From Cellvibrionales bacterium UBA1969 (lineage in GTDB: Bacteria > Pseudomonadota > Gammaproteobacteria > Pseudomonadales > UBA7434), in the NCBI GenBank assembly GCA_002339085.1, contig DDDX01000082.1, forward strand, positions 10,148 to 74,147: a stretch of DNA of 64,000 nt. The letters are read 5' to 3'. Positions 57,492 to 64,000 of the stretch are shown here, in pieces. Position 1 is the first letter of the stretch; each line of letters opens with the position of its first letter. Position numbers and translations under genes: made by a program. A model generated the notes under the pieces. The model had not been told where the DNA came from. It did not search any database and worked only from the letters and a program-made list of their open reading frames with translations.

Positions 57492-58280
57492 ATGAGCAAC
57501 TCACACCCTGACAATCATTCATCGGTTGATACTAAGGAATCAACCACTACCCACTTTGGCTTTCAGCAAGTAGATAAAGACCAAAAAGCTGGATTAGTCG
57601 GGGAGGTATTCACCTCGGTCGCTAGTCGCTATGACATCATGAATGATTTGATGTCAGCTGGTATTCACCGCCTCTGGAAACGTTTTACCGTTGAAGTCTC
57701 CGCCGTTCGAAAAGGCCATCGAGTCCTTGACCTCGCCGGCGGCACGGGTGACCTCGCAGCCAAATTCAGTCGCCTAGTCGGCGATCAGGGTGAAGTCATT
57801 CTGTCTGACATCAATCAATCAATGCTGGCAACTGGACGCGATAAACAAACTGATTTAGGCAACACTGGCAATATCAGCTATGTACTAGGCGATGCCCAAT
57901 ATCTGCCATTTCAATCCAATTACTTTGATTGCGTGACGATTGGCTTTGGTCTGCGCAATGTGACCGATAAAGACTTAGCCTTAAGGTCTATCTTGCGAGT
58001 GCTGAAGCCCGGTGGCAGGCTATTGGTATTGGAATTCTCAAAACCAGGCAACCCGCTCCTGTCGAAAATTTATGACAGTTACTCATTTAAACTACTGCCC
58101 AAAATTGGCAAGTTAATCGCTCAAGATGAAGATAGCTACCGCTACCTAGCCGAATCGATTCGCATGCACCCTGACCAAGAGACATTAAAAGGCATGTTAG
58201 AAGATGCCGGCTTCGTCGATTGCGAATACCACAACATGACCGGTGGTATTGTCGCTATTCATAAAGGCATCAAGGTATAG
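57492..58280 (+). CDS. ubiE: UbiE C-methyltransferase of ubiquinone/menaquinone synthesis
   Basis: A 262-aa protein. It carries [32 protein letters not shown], the SAM motif [26 protein letters not shown] and FGLRNVTDK, all family signatures. It adds the C-methyl group in quinone synthesis. It heads a run with ubiJ and ubiB. Confidence 0.97.
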   Translation: MSNSHPDNHSSVDTKESTTTHFGFQQVDKDQKAGLVGEVFTSVASRYDIMNDLMSAGIHRLWKRFTVEVSAVRKGHRVLDLAGGTGDLAAKFSRLVGDQGEVILSDINQSMLATGRDKQTDLGNTGNISYVLGDAQYLPFQSNYFDCVTIGFGLRNVTDKDLALRSILRVLKPGGRLLVLEFSKPGNPLLSKIYDSYSFKLLPKIGKLIAQDEDSYRYLAESIRMHPDQETLKGMLEDAGFVDCEYHNMTGGIVAIHKGIKV

Positions 58281-58295
58281 TCTGATCATTACGAT

Positions 58296-58928
58296 ATGAA
58301 AATAGACCCAACATTAATCAGCGCAAGTTGCGCCACACTTGAGCAAGCCATCAATCATAGCTTGTCGCTAGACTCATGCACGCAAGAAAAACTCGCAAAT
58401 TATGCCGGTCGTGTTATTCAACTGAGCTGTACCCAACCAGAGCTAACCCTTTACTTTCGCATCGACTCAAGTATTAGCGTCCTGCAATATTTTGAAGGTG
58501 ATGCCGATGCCGGGATTCAAGGCAGTCGAGGTGATTGGCTGGCGTTGCTTATTGCAGACGATCTGGCTTCAGCATTGATTAATGGTAAATTAGTGATTAG
58601 TGGTGATACTCAATTATTTATGGCATTAAAATCCATCGCTGAGAAAATTGAGCTGGACTGGGAAGGCCAACTTGCTACATTTATTGGCGATATTCCTGCC
58701 CATTTAACCGGTCGAGTCGTGAATGCTGTGGGGGATTTCAGCCGACAAACCCAGCAAACAGCGAGACGAACACTTGATGACTTCCTGCACGAAGAAGCGC
58801 GTTTACTGCCAGCTAAAATTGAATGTGAAAATTTCTACCAACGCTTAAGGGCATTGGAGATGAAAATTGATCGCATTGATGCAAAAATTAAACGCCAGCA
58901 GAAAAGCACCTCGCCAACCCTATCATGA
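58296..58928 (+). CDS. ubiJ: UbiJ ubiquinone assembly factor (SCP2 domain)
   Basis: A 210-aa protein. An SCP2 sterol-carrier-like domain (about 15-115) leads into a basic helical C terminus with RRLDDFL-like and LEMKIDRIDAKIKRQ coiled coil. UbiJ binds quinone-pathway lipids for the Ubi complex. It overlaps ubiB by 4 bp (ATGA). Confidence 0.92.
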   Translation: MKIDPTLISASCATLEQAINHSLSLDSCTQEKLANYAGRVIQLSCTQPELTLYFRIDSSISVLQYFEGDADAGIQGSRGDWLALLIADDLASALINGKLVISGDTQLFMALKSIAEKIELDWEGQLATFIGDIPAHLTGRVVNAVGDFSRQTQQTARRTLDDFLHEEARLLPAKIECENFYQRLRALEMKIDRIDAKIKRQQKSTSPTLS

Positions 58929-60484
58929 AAAAATTTATTCGTATTCTTGTCATCTTACGCGTCATTGGTCGGTATCGCATTGACAACTTAGTACCGCAAA
59001 AAAACCTTAAGCGGCCGATTAAGTGCTTGCTCAGTGTCTTTAATCTTTTTAGTCAGCACGCCGATAATCGCGCGATTCGGCTGAGAATGGCATTGCAGGA
59101 TCTTGGCCCTGTATTTGTTAAATTCGGACAGTTGCTATCAACTCGCAGAGATTTATTGGCTCCCGATCTGGCTGACGAGTTAGCTCTGCTTCAAGATCAA
59201 GTGCCGGCTTTTGATAGCAGCAAATCTGTCGCTATTATAGAAGCTGCATTGGGTCAATCCGTCAACGAGGCGTTTGCAGACTTTACCGTCGAACCCATGG
59301 CATCCGCTTCGGTGGCACAAGTTCATGCTGCAACACTGCATGACGGTAGAGACGTGGTGGTTAAAGTCATTCGTCCTGATATCGAGAAAGTGATCGCTAA
59401 AGATATCGCCCTACTGTTCCTAATTGCCGGCATAGTCGAAAAATTTTCTCTCGATGGTAAACGGCTTCGCTTAACGGAAGTGGTTAGCGATTATGAACAT
59501 ACTATTTTTGATGAACTTGACTTAAAACGCGAAGCAGCCAATTGCGCGCAGCTCAAGCGCAATTTTGAAGCCACTGAAGAGCTCAGTAAATTATTGTTTA
59601 TTCCCGCCGTCATCTGGGATCTTAGCACTATCGACATTATGGTCGTCGAACGAATATACGGTATCCCCGTCTCTGATATTGACGCGCTCAATGCCAATAA
59701 TACGAACTTAAAAGCCCTAGCAGAAAGTGGCGTAAAAATATTTTTTACTCAGGTCTTTGAGCATAATTTTTTTCATGCTGACATGCACCCTGGCAATATT
59801 TTTGTCGACAGAGAAAATCCTGAATCACCCCGCTATATTGGTATTGACTGCGCGATTATGGGTTCACTGTCAGATTTTGATCGTTACTATTTAGGCCGTA
59901 ATCTTCTTGCTGTATTCAAGCGTGATTATGCCCTAGTTGCTAAATTACACATTGAATCAGGCTGGGTACCAGCAGGCACGAATCAATACGCTTTCGAAGG
60001 TATGATTAGAAGTGCCTGTGAACCTATTTTTGAAAAACCTTTGGCTGAGATCTCATTTGGCACGCTGTTGATTTACTTGTTTCAAGTCGCCAGCCGGTTC
60101 GGCATGCAAGTACAGCCATCGTTAGTCTTATTGCAAAAAACCTTGCTTAATATTGAAGGTCTAGGCAGGCAGCTGTACCCTGAGCTAGACCTTTGGGCCA
60201 CGGCTCACCCCTTCCTTGATAAATGGATGGCTCAACATTATTCACCCAAAAGACTACTTAAAGAACTTAAAAATCAATCACCTGCATTACTTGAAGCACT
60301 GCCGGGCCTGCCAGATTTACTGCTAAAACAACTGCACCAAGCCAGTCATGAGCGCGTTTCACCACAGGAATTAAAAGCCAGCATTGATAACATTGAATCG
60401 CAGCTGCGCAAACAACGCTTATTCCACTCAGGCTTGGCTATTTATGCCTTGCTCGGTACTCTCCTCTACTTGGCCTCTCACTGA
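58925..60484 (+). CDS. ubiB: UbiB kinase-like protein of ubiquinone synthesis
   Basis: A 519-aa ABC1/ADCK-type atypical kinase. The KxGQ-like motif is FVKFGQLLSTRRDLL; ASVAQVHAA and VVKVIRP (ATP-binding Lys) follow; the catalytic loop is HADMHPGNIFV, and IGIDCAIMG holds the metal ligand Asp. One or two C-terminal helices anchor it. It supports ubiquinone synthesis. The 4-bp overlap with ubiJ suggests coupled translation. Confidence 0.96.
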   Translation: MKKFIRILVILRVIGRYRIDNLVPQKNLKRPIKCLLSVFNLFSQHADNRAIRLRMALQDLGPVFVKFGQLLSTRRDLLAPDLADELALLQDQVPAFDSSKSVAIIEAALGQSVNEAFADFTVEPMASASVAQVHAATLHDGRDVVVKVIRPDIEKVIAKDIALLFLIAGIVEKFSLDGKRLRLTEVVSDYEHTIFDELDLKREAANCAQLKRNFEATEELSKLLFIPAVIWDLSTIDIMVVERIYGIPVSDIDALNANNTNLKALAESGVKIFFTQVFEHNFFHADMHPGNIFVDRENPESPRYIGIDCAIMGSLSDFDRYYLGRNLLAVFKRDYALVAKLHIESGWVPAGTNQYAFEGMIRSACEPIFEKPLAEISFGTLLIYLFQVASRFGMQVQPSLVLLQKTLLNIEGLGRQLYPELDLWATAHPFLDKWMAQHYSPKRLLKELKNQSPALLEALPGLPDLLLKQLHQASHERVSPQELKASIDNIESQLRKQRLFHSGLAIYALLGTLLYLASH

Positions 60485-60584
60485 AGAAATCGGCAAAAAG
60501 TGTTGGCGACTATTATCTAATGACGTGATCTGTGATTTAATAGGATCACCTTTATGAGAAACCCACTGTTTGATCAATGTCGCT

Positions 60585-60992
60585 ATGAATAAATCAACCG
60601 ATTCGCTAATTGATCGTATCAACTGGAATAGCCAAGGCTTGATTCCTGCTATTGCTCAAGACGCTGAAACCAAGAAGGTTTTAATGCTGGCTTGGATGAA
60701 TGCGGACGCATTGGCCGCCAGCCTAGATCGTGGCGAAGCCATTTACTGGTCTCGCTCAAGGCAACGGCTCTGGCATAAAGGTGAATCGTCAGGCCATACG
60801 CAACAAATCATTGATATGAGACTTGATTGCGATGCCGATACACTGTTGTTGCTGGTTGAACAAAAAGGCGGAATTGCCTGCCATACGGGTCGTGAAAGCT
60901 GCCTTTACCAGCAATTTTCAACCGAACAGAATCAATGGGTTGCAGTTGAACCAGTCATCAAAGATCCCGATGCTATTTATCCAACCAAATGA
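60585..60992 (+). CDS. hisI: Phosphoribosyl-AMP cyclohydrolase
   Basis: 135 aa from the ATG at 60585 (a TTG at 60570 is also in frame). [29 protein letters not shown], the metal-binding DCDADT and [10 protein letters not shown] are the family marks. It is the third step of histidine synthesis. The separate hisE gene follows 30 bp on; the two are not fused. Confidence 0.95.
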   Translation: MNKSTDSLIDRINWNSQGLIPAIAQDAETKKVLMLAWMNADALAASLDRGEAIYWSRSRQRLWHKGESSGHTQQIIDMRLDCDADTLLLLVEQKGGIACHTGRESCLYQQFSTEQNQWVAVEPVIKDPDAIYPTK

Positions 60993-61022
60993 TCGTATAA
61001 CCTCTTTATTTAGAGCAAAATT

Positions 61023-61376
61023 ATGAGTAATATCTTGCAACAACTAAGCAAACTAATCGATCAGCGTAAACAAGCATCGACAGAGCAGTCGTACGTTGCA
61101 CAGTTGCATGCTAAGGGCTTAAATAAAATCCTTAAAAAAGTCGGTGAAGAAGCAACAGAGGCTATCTTAGCTGCTAAAGATTGCAGTGAACTTACCGACC
61201 CACAACATTCAACCAGCGCCAAGCAGGCACTGATTAACGAGACAGCTGACCTATGGTTCCATAGCTTGGTCATGCTGTCATATTTGGACTGCAGTGCCAG
61301 CGACGTACTGAACGAACTGGAACGCAGAGAAGGCACCTCAGGCATTACTGAAAAAGCCTCGCGAGACGCGACTTAA
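61023..61376 (+). CDS. hisE: Phosphoribosyl-ATP pyrophosphatase
   Basis: A 117-aa all-helical MazG-like domain. SYVAQLHAKGLNKILKKVGEEATE (with the acidic metal ligands) and ETADLWFHSLVML are typical. It cleaves PR-ATP in the second step of histidine synthesis. It lies directly before tatA. Confidence 0.95.
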   Translation: MSNILQQLSKLIDQRKQASTEQSYVAQLHAKGLNKILKKVGEEATEAILAAKDCSELTDPQHSTSAKQALINETADLWFHSLVMLSYLDCSASDVLNELERREGTSGITEKASRDAT

Positions 61377-61419
61377 GTAAAAATAGTGAAGGCTTCAACT
61401 CAATGATAGGAGAAAGGCA

Positions 61420-61632
61420 ATGGGTCTTGGTGGTATAAGTATTTGGCAACTATTAATCGTGTTAGCCATCGTAGTGATGATTTTTGGCACTAAGCGATTA
61501 AAAAATATCGGCGGCGATTTAGGCAGCGCGATTAAAGGGTTCAAAAAATCAATGGCGGATGATGATGTGGCTGAGTCTACCAGCGACGATAACGCAGCCA
61601 ACAGTGAGCCACCTGAAAAAGACCAGCAGTAA
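61420..61632 (+). CDS. tatA: TatA, twin-arginine translocase pore subunit
   Basis: A 70-aa protein. One N-terminal helix, [21 protein letters not shown], then an amphipathic helix ([15 protein letters not shown]) and an acidic tail. It moves folded proteins to the periplasm with TatB and TatC. GATAGGAGAAA lies upstream of the ATG. Confidence 0.97.
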   Translation: MGLGGISIWQLLIVLAIVVMIFGTKRLKNIGGDLGSAIKGFKKSMADDDVAESTSDDNAANSEPPEKDQQ

Positions 61633-61645
61633 TTAGGCTTCATCT

Positions 61646-61981
61646 ATGGATATTGGTCTGCAAGAATTATTTTTGATTAGCGTTATGGCGCTGATTATTC
61701 TTGGCCCTGAAAGGCTGCCTAGCACTATGAAGCAGATCATGATCTGGACGAGCAAAATAAAAAATAGCTTTAACTCAATTAAAAAAGAGTTTGAAAATGA
61801 GTTAGATCTCGACGGTATTCAACAACAGATACATAATGAAAAAATTCTTAAAGAGCTCGGCGAGCCAATCGAACAGTTAGAAGAAAATGCCAAAAAACTC
61901 CAGCAATCATTGCTAGACTTAGATGCGTCTAGCAATGATTTAATGGCTGAGATAACCGATACGACTGAATCTGAAAAATAA
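61646..61981 (+). CDS. tatB: TatB
   Basis: A 111-aa protein. The N-terminal helix LQELFLISVMALIILGPERLP is the TatB form (GPERLP). A long charged coiled tail follows. It forms the substrate receptor with TatC. It is in a tatABC run with gaps under 20 bp. Confidence 0.95.
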   Translation: MDIGLQELFLISVMALIILGPERLPSTMKQIMIWTSKIKNSFNSIKKEFENELDLDGIQQQIHNEKILKELGEPIEQLEENAKKLQQSLLDLDASSNDLMAEITDTTESEK

Positions 61982-62000
61982 AACAACCCACTGCAATGAA

Positions 62001-62768
62001 ATGGCATCTATGTCTTCGCAAACTGATACATCAACCGTTCAAGAAAACCCTGCTGGGCAAGAACAGCCTTTAGTTCAACACTTGCTCGAGCTAAGAACAA
62101 GGCTGTTAAAAAGTATCGCTGCAATTGCTGTGGGCTTCCTTTGCTTAGTCTTCTTTTCTAACGATTTATATAGTTTTTTTTCAGCACCTATTCAAGCACT
62201 ATTGCCCGACGGCAGTACAATGATTGCTACCGATGTAGCGTCCCCCTTCTTTGCCCCCTTTAAACTGACTGCTTTTTTGGCACTTTTTTTAGCCATGCCC
62301 TATGTGTTATTTCAAGTTTGGTCTTTTATTGCGCCAGGCCTTTATGAAAAAGAAAAAAAACTGGCTATGCCGCTGTTCATTAGCTCGGTGCTTTTATTTT
62401 ATCTCGGTATTGCTTTTTGCTACTACATCGTTTTTCCACTTGTGTTCGGCTTCTTTACGAGTGTTGCGCCGATGGGAATTAGCGTCACGCCAGATATTAA
62501 TAGCTACCTAAACTTTATTTTAAAATTATTCTTTGCTTTTGGCTTAGCTTTTGAAATTCCCGTAGCCACTGTTATCCTAGTTAGGACGGGAATCACTAGC
62601 CATTCAGCGCTGGCAAAAAAACGCCCCTATATTATTGTCTGCTGTTTTATTTTTGGCATGTTGCTCACTCCACCGGATGTGATATCTCAGTCACTGCTGG
62701 CGATCCCTACATGGCTTTTATTTGAATTTGGCTTGATATTGAGTCGCTTTGTTAGCGTCAAGTCATAA
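62001..62768 (+). CDS. tatC: TatC
   Basis: A 255-aa protein with six hydrophobic helices. HLLELRTRLLKSIAAI, YEKEKKLAMPLFISSVLLF, FAFGLAFEIPVA and TPPDVISQSLLAIP are the family signatures. ATGs at 62001 and 62010 both fit. It recognises twin-arginine signal peptides. Confidence 0.96.
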   Translation: MASMSSQTDTSTVQENPAGQEQPLVQHLLELRTRLLKSIAAIAVGFLCLVFFSNDLYSFFSAPIQALLPDGSTMIATDVASPFFAPFKLTAFLALFLAMPYVLFQVWSFIAPGLYEKEKKLAMPLFISSVLLFYLGIAFCYYIVFPLVFGFFTSVAPMGISVTPDINSYLNFILKLFFAFGLAFEIPVATVILVRTGITSHSALAKKRPYIIVCCFIFGMLLTPPDVISQSLLAIPTWLLFEFGLILSRFVSVKS

Positions 62769-62798
62769 TTAATCCAACTCGAGAGTATTGATATTATT

Positions 62799-63425
62799 AT
62801 GCCATTCACGAAAAAAGATTTACCCATTAATGTTGATGCAATCAAAGGCTTTCTTGCTGATGATGAGGGTGAGGCCTTATTTGCGGCCGCATCAGAAAGT
62901 ATAACTTTAGGTCCCTGTTTAGAAGTCGGCAGTTACTGCGGGAAATCTACTGTCTATCTGGGCGCTGCTTGCCGGCAAAAAAATGGCATTGTCTATGCGA
63001 TTGATCACCATCGAGGCTCCGAGGAACATCAACTGGGAGAGGAATACCACGACAGTGATTTATTCGATGCGCAAGCACAACTCATGGATACCTTTAAAGA
63101 ATTCAGACGAGTCATGCGAGAGGCTAAACTGGAAGACACTGTGATACCGATTGTGGCTGCTTCAAAGTTAGCATCGACAAACTGGTCGACGCCTCTTGGC
63201 ATGGTGTTCATCGATGGCGGTCATAGCTTAGACGCCGCAATGGCTGATTACCGCGCTTGGGCAACCCACGTGTCAGTCGGTGGCATTTTAGCAATACACG
63301 ATATCTTTCCAGACCCAACGCAAGGCGGGCAAGCACCCTATACCATTTGGAAATTGGCTAAAGCATCTGGCTTATTTGAAGAGTTACCCACCGTTAATAC
63401 TTTAGGCTTATTTCGACGAATCTAA
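62799..63425 (+). CDS. Class I SAM methyltransferase (Methyltransf_24 type)
   Basis: A 208-aa protein. LEVGSYCGKSTVYLGAA is the SAM motif, VYAIDHHRGSEEHQLG the second, and MVFIDGGHSLDAAMADYRAW the post-motif metal or substrate loop, like small-molecule O-methyltransferases. The substrate is unknown. Its stop overlaps the next, convergent gene by 4 bp. Confidence 0.8.
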   Translation: MPFTKKDLPINVDAIKGFLADDEGEALFAAASESITLGPCLEVGSYCGKSTVYLGAACRQKNGIVYAIDHHRGSEEHQLGEEYHDSDLFDAQAQLMDTFKEFRRVMREAKLEDTVIPIVAASKLASTNWSTPLGMVFIDGGHSLDAAMADYRAWATHVSVGGILAIHDIFPDPTQGGQAPYTIWKLAKASGLFEELPTVNTLGLFRRI

Positions 63426-64000
63426 CCGTTACCCATAGACTCATCTGACGATGCATCTAATAACTCTACACTGGTAAATAATTTTGCAGCGGCCGTATGT
63501 TCTGTTAGCGCATCGGCAGCCAGTAAAATAGCACCGGCAGTCCAGGTTGGCTTTTCGTCTGGCCATAGTAAATCTTGAACAAATTGATAGCCTGTCCAAT
63601 AAGAGCCATCGTCTAACTGCCATTGGTGCAAATAACTGTAAATTTCAACTGCACGCGCATGATCACCTGCCGCTAGCAAGGCCATGGTTAGCTCACAAGA
63701 TTCCGCCACCGTCACCCAAGGTTCATCTGATACGCAGCGACAACCCATACCCTGCTCGACAAACTCGTCCCAACGAGCTTGTAAATGTTGGCTGGCTTGT
63801 GATTTTGGAATCACTCCAGTTAGCACGGGATAAAACCAATCCATTGAATAGCGCGATTTACTTTCCCAAGTGCGATCAAAACGATGCGGCTTAGTTCTTA
63901 ACGCCTGACCCAACTTTTCTCGCGCCATCAACCACTCGGGGCGAGGTAACCTCATGGCTATAGCAATATTATGAGCGCATTCAAAACTTTTGTAGATGGA
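63422..64000 (-). CDS. Prenyltransferase/alpha-toroid-like protein, partial (5' end outside window)
   Basis: The frame is open to the right edge, so the N-terminal part is missing; 192 codons plus the stop are visible. SKSRYSMDWFYPVLTG, CRCVSDEPWVTVAESCELT, DDGSYWTGYQFVQDLLWP and EKPTWTAGAILLAADALT are repeats like those of alpha/alpha-toroid proteins often annotated 'prenyltransferase'. I recall such genes beside methyltransferases like the convergent neighbour. The enzyme activity is not established. Confidence 0.7.
   Translation of the reverse strand, partial: SIYKSFECAHNIAIAMRLPRPEWLMAREKLGQALRTKPHRFDRTWESKSRYSMDWFYPVLTGVIPKSQASQHLQARWDEFVEQGMGCRCVSDEPWVTVAESCELTMALLAAGDHARAVEIYSYLHQWQLDDGSYWTGYQFVQDLLWPDEKPTWTAGAILLAADALTEHTAAAKLFTSVELLDASSDESMGNG

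Noticed and set aside
1..64000. Phage, transposon, integron or CRISPR array
   Set aside because: I saw no integrase, transposase, regularly spaced repeat or terminal inverted repeats anywhere in the window.

Overview
The window is a contiguous piece of chromosome from a gammaproteobacterium. It is probably a marine member of the Cellvibrionales-like groups (an inference, not a placement). The support is a moderately low GC content judged by eye, a bioH-bioC gene fusion of the kind known from Saccharophagus and Teredinibacter, several TonB-dependent receptors, and classic gammaproteobacterial gene order (priA-argS-SPOR-hslVU; ubiE-ubiJ-ubiB-hisI-hisE-tatABC; aroK-aroB-damX). I saw no rRNA, tRNA, CRISPR array, insertion sequence, integrase or phage gene.

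Layout. 1-2.6 kb: 3' part of a TonB-dependent receptor, a two-way terminator, and a cold-shock gene with a long leader and a strong promoter. 2.7-6.2 kb: a minus-strand operon (SDR, thiolase, MaoC hydratase, thioesterase) that looks like CoA-ester beta-oxidation of a steroid or isoprenoid type; the thiolase resembles mycobacterial FadA5. 6.6-8.6 kb: cysteine synthase, a DUF481 outer-membrane protein and a small membrane protein. 8.6-13.4 kb: biotin operon bioB-bioF-bioHC-bioD, read leftward from a candidate BirA operator. 13.5-16.2 kb: molybdate transporter modABC. 16.2-20.3 kb: an unrecognised anchored protein and a REC-REC-PAS-GGDEF-EAL protein.

20.3-26.1 kb is the most unusual accessory block. 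It holds a TPP-dependent acetolactate-synthase-like enzyme, a TonB-dependent receptor and two adjacent short citrate-synthase-like proteins. Both short proteins lack recognisable catalytic histidines. 26.4-31.5 kb: a substrate-binding protein with a histidine kinase, a hexapeptide acyltransferase, a TrmB-like methyltransferase and cysE. 31.5-39.9 kb: hemE, then a very long glutamate synthase large subunit (1828 aa) with a CysJ-like diflavin reductase 10 bp downstream where gltD would be expected.

40.2-47.0 kb: damX-like gene, aroB, aroK, then the wreck of a pilQ secretin gene (frameshifts and stops) directly beside mrcA. The pilMNOP genes that normally fill this junction are gone. 47.0-64.0 kb: housekeeping genes maeB, rpmE2, priA, argS, SPOR protein, hslVU, DUF971, a PNPOx-like protein, a MAPEG protein, ubiE-ubiJ-ubiB, hisI, hisE and tatABC, then a methyltransferase and a partial gene running off the right edge.

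The gene packing is tight. Several convergent pairs share a four-base overlap of their stop codons (TTAG or CTAA), leaving no room for terminators. Assignments rest on reading the sequence and remembered family motifs; no database search or alignment program was run.
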